Shown: positions 23,584 through 32,288, numbered from the stretch's first letter. The stretch: 36,398 nucleotides of DNA from Limosilactobacillus sp. (GCF_022651205.1 NZ_JALCQI010000013.1:1-36398), one strand, 5' to 3'. Made by a program: numbers and translations. Notes: generated from the sequence alone by a model not told the origin.

Positions 23584-23967
23584 TTGCAATTTCACTTTAA
23601 CGAGTCAACACCGTTATACCAACAAATCGCAAGTCAACTGGAAGAAATGATTTTTACCGGTGGCTTTGATGAAGGGAGCCAGGTACCATCAACTACCCAG
23701 CTTTCCCAGCAATTACATATTAATCCAGCAACGGTTTTGAAAGGGATGAATATCCTGGTTGATGCGGGGTTGATTGAAAAGCACCGTGGACGCGGAATGT
23801 TTGTACGAACGGGGGCTCGACAAAAGATTATGGAAGAGCGTAAAGAAAGTTTCTATAAGGATTATGTCAAAACTCTCCTTGTGGAAGCACATAAATTAGG
23901 AATTAATAAGCAACATTTAGTCGAATTAATTGAGCGGGGTGAGCATGATGGAACAATTAAAGATTAG
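23584..23967 (+). CDS. GntR family repressor, YtrA subfamily
   Basis: A 127-aa regulator. TTG 23584 is the start, with AAGGAG eight bases before it. The N-terminal winged helix is of the GntR type (P-L-Y-Q-Q-I-A-S-Q-L-E-E-M-I-F...V-P-S-T-T-Q-L-S-Q-Q-L-H-I-N-P-A-T-V-L-K-G), ending with H-R-G-R-G-M-F-V. The short ~50-residue helical tail without an effector domain defines the YtrA subfamily, which represses neighbouring ABC transporter genes. Its end overlaps the start of the ATPase gene by about 20 bases, implying coupling. The inducer is unknown; in relatives cell-wall stress or antibiotics release repression. Confidence 0.92.
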   Translation: MQFHFNESTPLYQQIASQLEEMIFTGGFDEGSQVPSTTQLSQQLHINPATVLKGMNILVDAGLIEKHRGRGMFVRTGARQKIMEERKESFYKDYVKTLLVEAHKLGINKQHLVELIERGEHDGTIKD

Positions 23968-24817
23968 TCATTTATCAAAGAAATTTGGACGTCGAGTAAT
24001 TCTTGATGATGTTTCATTCACTTTAGAGCCGGCAAAAATTTATGGCTTGCTCGGTCGAAACGGTGCGGGGAAATCGACTCTCCTAAACTTAATCAGTAAC
24101 CGGATCTTTCCGACATCTGGTTCGATCAAGTTAGGTGATCAGGAGGTCAATACTGATCAAACTTTGGATAAGATTTTCCTTATTGGTGAAGATAACCTTT
24201 ACTATAAGCAGGTAAAAATTAACCAAATGTTTGACCTTGCTGATGGTGCATACGGTAATTTTGATTATCAAAATGCTGAACAAATGCTTAAACAGTTTGA
24301 GCTTGATGGTAACCAAAAATTTGCCAAACTTTCCACTGGTCAAAAAACCGCTGCTAAGATTAGCTTGGCATTAAACGTTGATGCTGATTATATTTTTCTT
24401 GATGAGCCGGTATTAGGATTAGATGCTAACCACCGTGAAATTTTCTATCAAGAATTAATTAAGTCATACCAAAAGCGGCCACGGACGATCGTTTTGTCAA
24501 CTCACTTAATTGATGAAATTCAACAATTGGTTGAGCATGTGATCTTGATTGATCGTCATCGGGTTCTTGAGGATGCTGATGTTCAGGATTTGCTGGACCG
24601 GGCATACGATATTTCTGGTCCTGCAAAGTTAGTTGATCAGTATACGGAAGGGTTGAACGTCCTTTCAACAACCGACTTGGGGAATATTCGGACAGCCCAT
24701 GTCTTTGATCAGTTACCAGAAGATCGGATTCTTCCTGATCAAGTTCAGATTGGACACTATGATTTACAGCACTTATTTATCTACTTAACGAATGGAGGCC
24801 AACAAGAAGATGCTTAG
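23948..24817 (+). CDS. ABC transporter ATP-binding protein (YtrB-like)
   Basis: A 289-aa ATPase. ATG 23948 lies eight bases after GGGG; ATG 23945 directly before it is also possible. Walker A G-R-N-G-A-G-K-S-T (~37-45), a degenerate signature L-S-T-G-Q-K-T-A-A-K, Walker B Y-I-F-L-D-E-P-V-L-G-L-D and switch H in L-S-T-H are present. The ~75-residue C-terminal extension is typical of bacitracin/YtrB-type ATPases. It overlaps the upstream repressor gene and, by eight bases, the downstream permease gene, so the three form one coupled operon. The substrate is not evident. Confidence 0.93.
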   Translation: MEQLKISHLSKKFGRRVILDDVSFTLEPAKIYGLLGRNGAGKSTLLNLISNRIFPTSGSIKLGDQEVNTDQTLDKIFLIGEDNLYYKQVKINQMFDLADGAYGNFDYQNAEQMLKQFELDGNQKFAKLSTGQKTAAKISLALNVDADYIFLDEPVLGLDANHREIFYQELIKSYQKRPRTIVLSTHLIDEIQQLVEHVILIDRHRVLEDADVQDLLDRAYDISGPAKLVDQYTEGLNVLSTTDLGNIRTAHVFDQLPEDRILPDQVQIGHYDLQHLFIYLTNGGQQEDA

Positions 24818-25517
24818 TCATGAACAACGATTAGTAATTACCAATGTTTTTCATCGCCTCGGTTGGGCGTTAGCCGTTGCTGCTGCTTGGGCTGTCGGCG
24901 TAGTATTTTTGGGATATTTTGTTGAATTGCTAATTGATCGTCGTGTTGATTCATTTCTCGTTAGCTTGCAAGGAATTCCAGGAGTATTACCGCCAGTATT
25001 CACAATGATTTTACTCGGTTATTTCTTAATTACTGCTTATGATGATTTTAAGTGGACAATTCAAAACGGGATTTCACGAAAGACCCTTTGGTGGGGACGA
25101 TTGATTGCTTTAGCCCTTGCTACCATTGGAATTTGGGTGGTTAATAACTTATTAAGCTTGTTTGACCACCCGCTAGCAAGTTGGCAGGCGATGGGGATGC
25201 AATTATTAGTTCTTCTTTCTAGTACGTTAATTTTTCAAATGATTGGTAATGGATTTGGTTTGCTTAACCGGACCTGGAAGTGGATTGTCGGCATCGGCCT
25301 GCCGATCCTATTTATCATTTTCTTGGTTGCACTTATTCGGGCAATGATGAGCCTTAATATTGGTTATCAACATAATGAATGGATCGGTCCTAATAGTGCT
25401 CTGTGGACAATTCTTAGTTCTTCCAGCACCTGGTGGATCATTTGGGGAATCACCATGGTTATCGTCATTTTTCTTTCCAAGTTCTTCAACGATAAAATGC
25501 AATTGAGAAGGGATTAA
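24810..25517 (+). CDS. ABC transporter membrane subunit
   Basis: A 235-aa membrane protein with about six helices (for example W-A-L-A-V-A-A-A-W-A-V-G-V-V-F-L and I-G-L-P-I-L-F-I-I-F-L-V-A-L). ATG 24810 is used: GGAGG ends eleven bases upstream, and the earlier in-frame ATG 24792 contains that site. The motif Q-N-G-I-S-R-K-T-L-W-W-G-R is the coupling-helix pattern of ABC-2-like permeases of YtrB-type ATPases. It is the partner of the preceding ATPase. Confidence 0.85.
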   Translation: MLSHEQRLVITNVFHRLGWALAVAAAWAVGVVFLGYFVELLIDRRVDSFLVSLQGIPGVLPPVFTMILLGYFLITAYDDFKWTIQNGISRKTLWWGRLIALALATIGIWVVNNLLSLFDHPLASWQAMGMQLLVLLSSTLIFQMIGNGFGLLNRTWKWIVGIGLPILFIIFLVALIRAMMSLNIGYQHNEWIGPNSALWTILSSSSTWWIIWGITMVIVIFLSKFFNDKMQLRRD

Positions 25518-25526
25518 GGAAAGAGA

Positions 25527-25632
25527 GTGCCTTCGCTCCAAAGAGTTTCCGGAAAGCTAGCAATTTCTCCTGACGAAGGCGACTCGCGCCTAGGAAGGAG
25601 GTTGCTAGCTCTAGGAAACTCGAGCGAAGCAC
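25527..25632. other. Long imperfect hairpin element, candidate structured RNA or dispersed repeat
   Basis: The sequence between the ABC and proC genes is unusually GC-rich and highly structured. Nested paired segments are GTGC(C)TTCGCTC (25527-25538) with GAGCGAAGCAC (25622-25632), GAGTTTCC (25543-25550) with GGAAACTC (25614-25621), GCTAGCAA (25556-25563) with TTGCTAGC (25602-25609), and an apical AGGCG (25577-25581) with CGCCT (25587-25591). Further short inverted repeats continue to ~25700. It encodes no convincing protein. Strand is unknown. A mobile miniature element or repeated palindrome is as likely as a functional RNA. Confidence 0.6.
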
Positions 25633-25726
25633 GTTTAGACTAAGTTGCCTAGAAAAAGCTAGACAGAGATTGCGGTCACAGCAAGCACCCTTTTCGCCTT
25701 CCATTACCCAAAATAATTTAAAACAC

Positions 25727-25776
25727 AAACAATCCCGTCACTAGTCATTTAACCGATTAGTAACGGGATTGTTTTT
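25727..25776. terminator. Bidirectional terminator between the ABC operon and proC
   Basis: AAACAATCCCGT (25727-25738) pairs with ACGGGATTGTTT (25763-25774), with an inner ACTA/TAGT stem. Confidence 0.9.
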
Positions 25777-25791
25777 TAAAATTTACCATTC

Positions 25792-26577
25792 TTATTTTCC
25801 GGCTGCCTTGTTAATTGCATCAATTACTGCATAGCGGAACTGATTCTTTTCCAAGGCCATTACACCCTTAATTGTTGTGCCGGCTGGTGAAGTAACTTGA
25901 TCACGAAGTTCAGCGGGAAGTTTGTTAGTATCAAAAGCAAGTTTCCCGGTTCCCTTAACCATACTTGAAATCAAACGATAAGCTGTTTGTCGATTCATTC
26001 CGTTCGCAACGGCACCATCACTCATGGCATCCATGAAGACATCCACAAATGCTGGTCCACACCCGCCAATGACGCCAACAATATCTAATTGATTTTCACT
26101 AACTGGGATCACATCACCTAATAATTTAAGGAAAGCGATAATCTTATTTGCCTTTTCATCGGTAATCGCTTCAGGAAGAGCTAGCCCAATTGTTCCTGCA
26201 TTAACGGCAACCGGGGTGTTGGGAATCATTGTTGCCACTGTAGCATTGGTAATCACTGATTGTAATTCTTTCAATGAAACACCAGCAGCTGCTGAGATAA
26301 CAGTTGTTGAGGCGGGAAGCTGGCTTAATTCTTGAGCGATCTTTATTGTGATCGGTGCGGGGGTAGTAAGCACAACGAAGTCAGGATTAGCATTAACAAC
26401 ATCTTGATTATTATTAACGACGGTAAAGCTGAGATCTTGTCCAAGTTTGGTAACCCGAGGATTATCTGGGTTTTCGCCAATGATATTAAACTGGTTCGTA
26501 TTTACGAGTCCCTTAATAATTGCGGACCCCATATTACCGACACCAACGACTGCAATTGTTTGTTGATTAGTCTCCAT
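25792..26577 (-). CDS. proC: Pyrroline-5-carboxylate reductase
   Basis: A 261-aa enzyme for the last step of proline synthesis: pyrroline-5-carboxylate + NAD(P)H to L-proline, in the cytoplasm. ATG 26577 follows GGAGG by six bases. The N-terminal Rossmann motif is A-V-V-G-V-G-N-M-G-S-A-I, and the family signature G-G-C-G-P-A-F-V-D-V-F-M-D-A-M-S-D-G-A-V lies near residue 165. The length is normal. Its start overlaps the end of the upstream MucBP-like gene by 11 bases, so the two are translationally coupled. Confidence 0.95.
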   Translation of the reverse strand: METNQQTIAVVGVGNMGSAIIKGLVNTNQFNIIGENPDNPRVTKLGQDLSFTVVNNNQDVVNANPDFVVLTTPAPITIKIAQELSQLPASTTVISAAAGVSLKELQSVITNATVATMIPNTPVAVNAGTIGLALPEAITDEKANKIIAFLKLLGDVIPVSENQLDIVGVIGGCGPAFVDVFMDAMSDGAVANGMNRQTAYRLISSMVKGTGKLAFDTNKLPAELRDQVTSPAGTTIKGVMALEKNQFRYAVIDAINKAAGK

Positions 26578-27289
26578 CTTGATCCTCCAATTTGACATAG
26601 TTACCGGTAATAAACATTCCATTACCGACTTTGTACCAGATAATTTCATCATTATCACTCATCTTACCAGTGATCGTGATTTCTTGACCATCCTTAATTT
26701 CGCCAACTTTATCACCATATGGTTTATTAAAAGCGTCAATTGATCTTCCTGGAAGATAGTCAATCACTGCTTTTGTCTTCTTCATTGGAATTACTGCCAT
26801 ATTGTCAGCAAGCTTAGATTGAAAGTCTTCATCTTCGGTTTTGAATGGGTTATCCACAATTGTCATTTTGTCGTATTTTACCCATTGATCACTGCCAATT
26901 TCGTACCAAAATTCTCCTGATTTAGTTGCAACGCGGTGAAAGGCCTTCAGAACAATATCGTCCGGGAAAGGAGTGCCAACTTGCATCCCGTTCGGCATAT
27001 CGTAAACTGCAGTAACCGCATCGAGGTGGAGATACATTTCGATCGATTCCACTTCACCCCAGTTTTTATTCCGATAATAAACGTGAATGCTATGTGGCTG
27101 ATCATCAAATTTTCCGGTTAATTCCCCCTCACTTTTGACAAATTGGTAACCGTCGAATTGCTTCTTTTTAACGGAATATTCTTCTCCCATAAATCCCCGT
27201 AAGAGTTGGGGGACAACCAGGTTTTCTCCAGTATCAATATTTGTGTAGTAGACCCAGATTGGGTTTCCTGTTTTGAACTTATCTTCCAT
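26567..27289 (-). CDS. MucBP-like domain protein without signal peptide, cotranscribed with proC
   Basis: A 240-aa protein. ATG 27289 lies eight bases after GGGG; a GTG at 27298 is less likely. Residues ~9-75 resemble a MucBP repeat (W-V-Y-Y-T-N-I-D-T-G-E-N-L...G-E-E-Y-S-V-K-K-K-Q-F-D-G-Y-Q-F-V-K-S-E-G...I-H-V-Y-Y-R). The rest shows two SH3-like or S-layer-associated segments (E-F-W-Y-E-I-G-S-D-Q-W-V-K-Y and I-I-W-Y-K-V-G-N-G-M-F-I-T-G-N-Y-V-K-L). Such modules are normally extracellular, but there is no signal peptide, membrane helix or sorting motif. Either it is cytoplasmic, leaves by another route, or lost its signal. Coupling with proC is unexplained. Confidence 0.8.
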   Translation of the reverse strand: MEDKFKTGNPIWVYYTNIDTGENLVVPQLLRGFMGEEYSVKKKQFDGYQFVKSEGELTGKFDDQPHSIHVYYRNKNWGEVESIEMYLHLDAVTAVYDMPNGMQVGTPFPDDIVLKAFHRVATKSGEFWYEIGSDQWVKYDKMTIVDNPFKTEDEDFQSKLADNMAVIPMKKTKAVIDYLPGRSIDAFNKPYGDKVGEIKDGQEITITGKMSDNDEIIWYKVGNGMFITGNYVKLEDQDGD

Positions 27290-27321
27290 CCTTTTCACCC
27301 CGTCAACTATATTTACTTTTC

Positions 27322-27330
27322 ATTATAGCA
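27322..27330 (-). promoter_or_regulatory. Extended -10 promoter of the MucBP-like gene and proC
   Basis: On the minus strand TGC-TATAAT (27322-27330). No clear -35 is seen, consistent with an extended -10. Confidence 0.6.
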
Positions 27331-27369
27331 TTGATAAGGTGAAACCTCTGTGATGAACAGGTTAACAAA

Positions 27370-27414
27370 GTGTAAAAAAATAGAAGACTGGAAAAACATG
27401 TTTTTTCCCAGTCT
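27370..27414 (-). terminator. Terminator of clpE
   Basis: On the minus strand AGACTGGGAAAAA (27402-27414) pairs with TTTTTCCAGTCT (27385-27396), followed by TCTATTTTTTT down to ~27374. Confidence 0.85.
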
Positions 27415-27440
27415 CCAATAGATTATTCGTAATTTAACTT

Positions 27441-29645
27441 TTAATCAGTAACTTTATCTGCCTGTGGTGCGGCAACAACAGTAATATTACCATCTTTATC
27501 TAGTTGTGCAGCAAGCTCGTGAGCATCATTGTGATCAAGAACATAGTCAGCAATTCGATCTTCGATTTGTTCTTGAATTACCCGACGAAGAGGACGCGCA
27601 CCCATCTTTGGATCATACCCCAAGTCAACTAACTTCTCATCAACATTTTCAGGAACAGTAATTGATAAGTCACGGTCAGTCAGCATCTTGTTAACATCGC
27701 TAATCATCAGGTTAACAATCTTCATCAAATTATCCTTGCTGAGGGCATTGAATTGAACAATGTCATCAAACCGGTTCAAAAATTCTGGCTTAAAGTAGTT
27801 GGTCAATTTATCAATGATTGAGTGAGTACTTCCAGTTGACTCAGCACCAAAACCAACGCTAGCTTGAGCATCGCCAGTTCCGGCATTAGAAGTCATGATA
27901 ATGATCGTGTCCTTGAAACTAACGGTCCGACCTTGTGAATCGGTTAATCGACCATCATCGAGGATTTGTAAGAACATGTGCATAACGTCAGGGTGAGCCT
28001 TTTCCACTTCGTCAAGCAAGATTAAGCTGTAAGGGTGACGACGAACTTGTTCAGTTAATTGACCAGCTTCTTCATAGCCAACATAACCTGGAGCCGCACC
28101 AATAAGTTTTGAAGTAGATGTCTTATCCATGTATTCTGACATATCAAAACGAATCATTGAATCCTTAGAACCAAATAGTTGAAGAGCAAGTTGCTTAGCC
28201 GTTTCGGTCTTCCCAACACCAGTAGGACCAACGAAGAGAAAACTACCAATTGGCCGACCAGACTTGTTTAAGCCAATCCGGTTCCGACGAATTGCCCGCG
28301 CAATCTTATCAACTGCTTCAGTTTGGCCAATGACATGTTCGTCAAGCTTCTTATCAAGATCCCGAAGTTGGTTTTCTTCTTGTTTTTGCAGATCGCCGAC
28401 AGGAATATTAGTCTTTTCTTCGACAATATCCTGCATATCCTTAACGGTTACCGTTGCGGATTCCTCAGAATGATTTTCTTCCGCTTCCTTCTTTGCCTTT
28501 TCAAGCTTGCTTACTTGATCCCGATAAAAGGCAGCTTTTTCATAATCTTGGTTATCTGCTGCTTGTTGCTTATGTGCTTCAGCAGTGTGAATTTCGTTTT
28601 CAATTGCGTTTGGATCAACATTCTTTAACGTTAAATTCTTCCGTGAACCCGCTTCATCCATTAGGTCAATTGCCTTATCTGGCAGGAACCGTTCTTGAAT
28701 GTAGCGATCTGAAAGTTTAGCGGCAGCCACGATTGCATCATCCGTGTACTTAACGTGGTGGTAATCTTGGTAGCGGCCTTTAATCCCGTTAAGGATCCGG
28801 ATCGTTTCATCAACTGAAGGTTCATTAACTTCAACTGGTTGGAAACGCCGTGCAAGGGCAGCATCCTTTTCAATCTTTCGGTATTCATTAAGGGTAGTTG
28901 CACCAAGAAGTTGGAAGTCGCCACGGGCAAGGGCAGGCTTCAAAACGTTTCCGGCATCCATGCCGCCTTCAGCATTTCCGGCACCCATGATTTCGTGGAT
29001 TTCATCAATGAAGAGGATAATGTTCTTGTTCTTCCGCACTTCGGCCATTAATTGTTGCATCCGCTTTTCAAACTGTCCCCGAATCCCGGTTCCTTGAACA
29101 AGGGAAACAACATCAAGCCGAATGATTTCTTTATTAGCAAGCTTTTCTGGTACTTCACCGGAAACAATCGCAGTAGCTAAGCCCTCAACGACAGCAGTCT
29201 TACCAACACCAGCTTCACCGATTAAAACTGGGTTATTCTTAGTCCGGCGATTAAGGATTTCAATAACTCGCTTGATTTCGTTATCACGACCGATAACTGG
29301 ATCAATCTTTCCTTGGCGAGCAAGGTCGGTTAAGTTAATGCCGTACTGACCAAGGATTCCCTTGCCGCGACCACCGTTACCGCCTTGTCGTTGGTTTTGA
29401 CCGCTAAAAGCAGCCCCATTACCAGCAGCTTGTTGACTTTGCATATTATTCATGGCATTCATGAAGTCTTCGAGGCTTCCAAAACCGAAATTATTCATTC
29501 CGTTACCTCCATTCATCATATTTGTTTGCATGTTTTGTAATTTTTGATAGCAATTTTGACATAAATCGAGTTGAACTCGTTGGCCATTAAGGTTCATTTG
29601 TAAATGGATCGTTGCAGGATTCTGATGACAATTTTGACAAAGCAC
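27441..29645 (-). CDS. clpE: ClpE, AAA+ unfoldase of the Clp protease system
   Basis: A 734-aa heat-shock ATPase that unfolds substrates for ClpP. GTG 29645 is the start: AAGGGGG lies nine bases upstream and the protein begins M-L-C-Q-N-C, the ClpE zinc finger with Cys3, Cys6, Cys29 and Cys32. A Gly/Asn/Gln-rich linker follows, then AAA+ domain 1 (Walker A G-E-A-G-V-G-K-T; Walker B L-F-I-D-E-I-H-E), a UVR-type coiled segment ([10 protein letters not shown]), and AAA+ domain 2 ([24 protein letters not shown]). It lacks the Clp_N repeats of ClpC, as ClpE should. A CtsR box lies in its leader. Confidence 0.96.
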   Translation of the reverse strand: MLCQNCHQNPATIHLQMNLNGQRVQLDLCQNCYQKLQNMQTNMMNGGNGMNNFGFGSLEDFMNAMNNMQSQQAAGNGAAFSGQNQRQGGNGGRGKGILGQYGINLTDLARQGKIDPVIGRDNEIKRVIEILNRRTKNNPVLIGEAGVGKTAVVEGLATAIVSGEVPEKLANKEIIRLDVVSLVQGTGIRGQFEKRMQQLMAEVRKNKNIILFIDEIHEIMGAGNAEGGMDAGNVLKPALARGDFQLLGATTLNEYRKIEKDAALARRFQPVEVNEPSVDETIRILNGIKGRYQDYHHVKYTDDAIVAAAKLSDRYIQERFLPDKAIDLMDEAGSRKNLTLKNVDPNAIENEIHTAEAHKQQAADNQDYEKAAFYRDQVSKLEKAKKEAEENHSEESATVTVKDMQDIVEEKTNIPVGDLQKQEENQLRDLDKKLDEHVIGQTEAVDKIARAIRRNRIGLNKSGRPIGSFLFVGPTGVGKTETAKQLALQLFGSKDSMIRFDMSEYMDKTSTSKLIGAAPGYVGYEEAGQLTEQVRRHPYSLILLDEVEKAHPDVMHMFLQILDDGRLTDSQGRTVSFKDTIIIMTSNAGTGDAQASVGFGAESTGSTHSIIDKLTNYFKPEFLNRFDDIVQFNALSKDNLMKIVNLMISDVNKMLTDRDLSITVPENVDEKLVDLGYDPKMGARPLRRVIQEQIEDRIADYVLDHNDAHELAAQLDKDGNITVVAAPQADKVTD

Positions 29646-29700
29646 CGCAAAATACCCCCTTAGTAAAATAGATCCGACCATCGAAAAGGAAATTATTATC

Positions 29701-29755
29701 TTTGACCTTTCCTGACCATTGATGTTAATTATACTTACTTTTTGTTTGACTGCAA
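29701..29755 (-). promoter_or_regulatory. clpE promoter with CtsR operator
   Basis: On the minus strand TTGCAG (29750-29755), a 16-base spacer and TATAAT (29728-29733) form the promoter. Directly downstream GGTCAGG-AAA-GGTCAAA (29701-29717) matches the CtsR heptad repeat RGTCAAA-NAN-RGTCAAA. An extra half-site AGTCAAA overlaps the promoter (29745-29751). Confidence 0.9.
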
Positions 29756-29804
29756 GCCAAATGAATTGGTTTAAGAAAAAATTAGTCAAACTTTCTATTA
29801 AATT

Positions 29805-29834
29805 TTAGCACTCTTGATAGATGAATGCTAAAAT
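29805..29834 (+). promoter_or_regulatory. CIRCE element (HrcA operator) overlapping an extended -10 promoter
   Basis: TTAGCACTC (29805-29813), nine bases, then GAATGCTAA (29823-29831) matches the CIRCE consensus with one changed base. The right arm overlaps TGC-TAAAAT (29826-29834), an extended -10 on the plus strand. It lies 44 bases before the 61-aa gene and faces away from clpE. Confidence 0.85.
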
Positions 29835-29877
29835 AAGGGTGGTGAAAAAGTCAGAGATCCTTTAATGAGGTGGTTAA

Positions 29878-30063
29878 ATGACGGAAAGAGATTATCAACA
29901 GGAACTTGAGGATTTGCATTCGGGAAAGATTAGTCATTTTGATATTACTCCAGAGGAATTTCAGGCATTTCAGCCGGTTTTTCATGGTTATCAATACCGG
30001 ACGCAAATTGAAGCGGAAGCCCATCGTGGGGGAACGCTTACATATCGATTAAAAAAGCGATGA
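29878..30063 (+). CDS. Small 61-aa protein behind a CIRCE element, function unknown
   Basis: A 61-aa acidic, His- and Gln-rich protein with no membrane segment (M-T-E-R-D-Y-Q-Q-E-L-E-D-L-H-S-G-K). The motif S-G-K-I-S-H-F-D-I-T-P-E-E-F-Q-A-F-Q is followed by a basic C-terminal end (L-T-Y-R-L-K-K-R). GAGGTGG sits five bases before the ATG. The upstream CIRCE-like site suggests HrcA control and induction by heat. ptsH follows 117 bases later from its own promoter. I recognise no characterised family; it may be a small stress-related adaptor or RNA-binding protein, but nothing proves this. Confidence 0.8.
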   Translation: MTERDYQQELEDLHSGKISHFDITPEEFQAFQPVFHGYQYRTQIEAEAHRGGTLTYRLKKR

Positions 30064-30080
30064 TCAATCGTTGAGAGAAC

Positions 30081-30109
30081 TTGTAATTAAAGTTTACAAT
30101 TGCTAAAAT
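30081..30109 (+). promoter_or_regulatory. pts operon promoter
   Basis: TTGTAA (30081-30086), 17 bases, TAAAAT (30104-30109) with TGC before it. The -35 forms an inverted repeat with TTACAA (30094-30099). Confidence 0.8.
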
Positions 30110-30180
30110 AAAAGCAATGAAATTATCAGGGCCTGGCCACTGACAATTTGCTAATATGCTCGAAGGAGAATGATTTAATT

Positions 30181-30447
30181 ATGGAAAAACGTGATTTTAC
30201 AATTACATCTGAAACAGGTATTCACGCTCGCCCAGCAACTATCCTGGTTCAAGCAGCTTCTAAATATAATTCTGATGTTACCCTTTCATACGAAGGTAAG
30301 AGTGTTAATTTGAAGTCCATCATGGGTGTTATGTCACTCGGTGTTGGTCAAAATGCTTCAGTTACCATTACTGCTAAGGGTGACGATGAAAAGGAAGCTT
30401 TGGATGCCGTTGCTGAAACAATGAAGAAGGAAGGCTTAACAGACTAA
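30181..30447 (+). CDS. ptsH: HPr phosphocarrier protein
   Basis: An 88-aa cytoplasmic carrier that takes phosphate from Enzyme I at His15 (T-G-I-H-A-R-P-A-T) and passes it to sugar-specific EIIA proteins. Ser46 in [11 protein letters not shown] is the HPr-kinase site used in catabolite control of Gram-positive bacteria. Length and motifs are normal. AAGGAG lies 12 bases upstream, rather far. The stop codon TAA overlaps the ptsI ATG by one base (TAATG). Confidence 0.98.
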   Translation: MEKRDFTITSETGIHARPATILVQAASKYNSDVTLSYEGKSVNLKSIMGVMSLGVGQNASVTITAKGDDEKEALDAVAETMKKEGLTD

Positions 30448-32177
30448 TGTCCACACTTTTGAATGGCTTGGCGGCGAGCAGTGGGATTGCTATTGCTCCT
30501 GCCTACCTATTAGTGGGACCAGATTTATCTGTTAACCAACAATATTCAGCAAATGAGAATCATGAGGTCAAACGGCTTCATGATTCTTTTACTTTAACGT
30601 TGAATGAAGTTCAGACAATTCGCCAGCATGCCCATAAATCATTGGGGAAGAGGGCAGCGGCAGTTGTTGATGATCAGCTGGCAATTTTAGATGACCGGTC
30701 CCTCCATGCTGAAATTCTTAAAAAAGTTAATCGTGACCATTTATCTGCAGAATGGGCAATTAAGAAAACTGCAGATGAGCAATTAAAAATTCTCGAAAAA
30801 ATGAACGATAATGACTATCTTTCGTCGCGAGCAACGGCAATTAAGGACGTTACTAAAAGAGTGCTTAGTCATTTGATGGGGGTTGAACTTCCCGATCCAA
30901 CCCTTTTGGATCATCGGGCAATTTTTGTAGCTCAAAATATTACACCAACTGATACCGCACAGTTTGACCGGCGATTTGTTGCCGGACTTGTTACTGATGA
31001 CGGGGGTAGAACCTCTCATTTTACAATTATGAGTAAGACTCTATCGTTACCAGCAGTTGTTGGGACCGAGAAGGCTACTAAAATAATAAAAAATGGCGAT
31101 TTACTGATCGTTGATGGGATTCATGGCAAAGTTATTGTTGATCCGTCAGAAGAGGAAGTAGATCATTATCAGCGATTAGCCGCCCAATTTGATCGCGAAC
31201 AACAAGAGTGGGGGACATTAAAGGATGAACAAACCGTTAGTACCGATGGCCGCCACTTTAAGGTTGTTGCTAATGTCGGAACGCCAATTGATGTCCTTGA
31301 TGCTCGGCAAAATGGGGCTGAAGGAATTGGCCTGGTTCGGAGTGAATTCTTGTATGCGAGTGGTGATCGACTTCCCAGTGAAAAAGAGCAAACACAAGCT
31401 TATAAACAATTTTTAACTGAAATGCCAGGGCAACGAGTAGTGGTCCGCACTCTTGATATTGGTGGTGACAAGAATCTGGGGATACTAAAGCTGCCTCAAG
31501 AAAACAACCCGTTCCTTGGATTTCGAGCAATTCGAATTGGCCTTGCTAAGCCTGAGATTCTTCGTCCACAATTACGGGCACTCCTTCGTGCTTCGGTATA
31601 TGGACGGCTAGCAATTATGTTTCCAATGATCGCAACAGTTGAAGAATTTTGGCAAGCACGAAAAATTTTGGATGAAGAACGGCAACGACTATTAAATGAG
31701 GGAGTTCAAGTAGCAGATAACATCGAAGTCGGGATGATGCTTGAGATTCCTTCAAGTGCCGTGATGGCAGATGCCTTTGCCCGTGAGGTGGATTTCTTTA
31801 GTATCGGCAGTAATGATCTAATTCAATACCTATTTGCAGCTGATCGGGGGAATCCTCGCGTGGCCTACCTTTATCAAGAATTACATCCGGCTGTTCTTCG
31901 TTTAGTTAAGAAAGTTATTGATGCAGCTCATGCTGAAGGTAAGTGGGTAAGTATGTGCGGTGAGATGGCAAGCAACCCATTAGCAACCCCATTGTTAATG
32001 GCGATGGGATTGGATGAATTCTCCATGAATAGTAGCAGCATTTTGCATATTCGCTCATTAATTAATCAACTTAGTACTCGTCAATTACAACCGCTAGTTC
32101 ACAAGGCTCTCAATGCGACAACTGCTGCCGAAGTTGAACGATTGGTTCGTCAAGCAGTCCCTAAAGTGATCGAATAA
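30447..32177 (+). CDS. ptsI: Enzyme I of the phosphotransferase system
   Basis: A 576-aa enzyme that phosphorylates itself from phosphoenolpyruvate and then phosphorylates HPr. The swivelling domain carries active His191 in G-G-R-T-S-H-F-T-I-M-S. The C-terminal barrel carries the PEP-binding signature D-F-F-S-I-G-S-N-D-L-I-Q-Y and the catalytic acid Cys504 in S-M-C-G-E-M-A. The start overlaps the ptsH stop, so the two are coupled. No convincing terminator is seen between its stop and the promoter of the next gene. Confidence 0.98.
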   Translation: MSTLLNGLAASSGIAIAPAYLLVGPDLSVNQQYSANENHEVKRLHDSFTLTLNEVQTIRQHAHKSLGKRAAAVVDDQLAILDDRSLHAEILKKVNRDHLSAEWAIKKTADEQLKILEKMNDNDYLSSRATAIKDVTKRVLSHLMGVELPDPTLLDHRAIFVAQNITPTDTAQFDRRFVAGLVTDDGGRTSHFTIMSKTLSLPAVVGTEKATKIIKNGDLLIVDGIHGKVIVDPSEEEVDHYQRLAAQFDREQQEWGTLKDEQTVSTDGRHFKVVANVGTPIDVLDARQNGAEGIGLVRSEFLYASGDRLPSEKEQTQAYKQFLTEMPGQRVVVRTLDIGGDKNLGILKLPQENNPFLGFRAIRIGLAKPEILRPQLRALLRASVYGRLAIMFPMIATVEEFWQARKILDEERQRLLNEGVQVADNIEVGMMLEIPSSAVMADAFAREVDFFSIGSNDLIQYLFAADRGNPRVAYLYQELHPAVLRLVKKVIDAAHAEGKWVSMCGEMASNPLATPLLMAMGLDEFSMNSSSILHIRSLINQLSTRQLQPLVHKALNATTAAEVERLVRQAVPKVIE

Positions 32178-32255
32178 ATCCTTAAGTGATCTTAATATTT
32201 GACAAAAAAACTTGTTGTTGCTGATTGAACAGTCTACAATTGTCAGGATACCTTT

Positions 32256-32288
32256 TTGCGGATCATTAGATGCTTTTGTATAATGATC
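32256..32288 (+). promoter_or_regulatory. Glycolipid operon promoter inside an inverted repeat
   Basis: TTGCGG (32256-32261), 17 bases, TATAAT (32279-32284). GATCATTA (32261-32268) and TAATGATC (32281-32288) form perfect arms that cover the promoter, a possible operator. Confidence 0.65.

Noticed and set aside
23584-25517. GntR-ABC operon as cargo of the adjacent IS21 element
   Set aside because: It lies outside the right terminal repeat and target duplication and has its own promoter; the IS merely landed next to it.
25308-25728. Minus-strand open frames over the ABC permease end and the structured element
   Set aside because: They have no start signals and follow the base composition of the hairpin element rather than coding bias.
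28264-28720. Plus-strand open frames inside clpE
   Set aside because: They are shadows of a strongly conserved minus-strand gene and have no ribosome sites.
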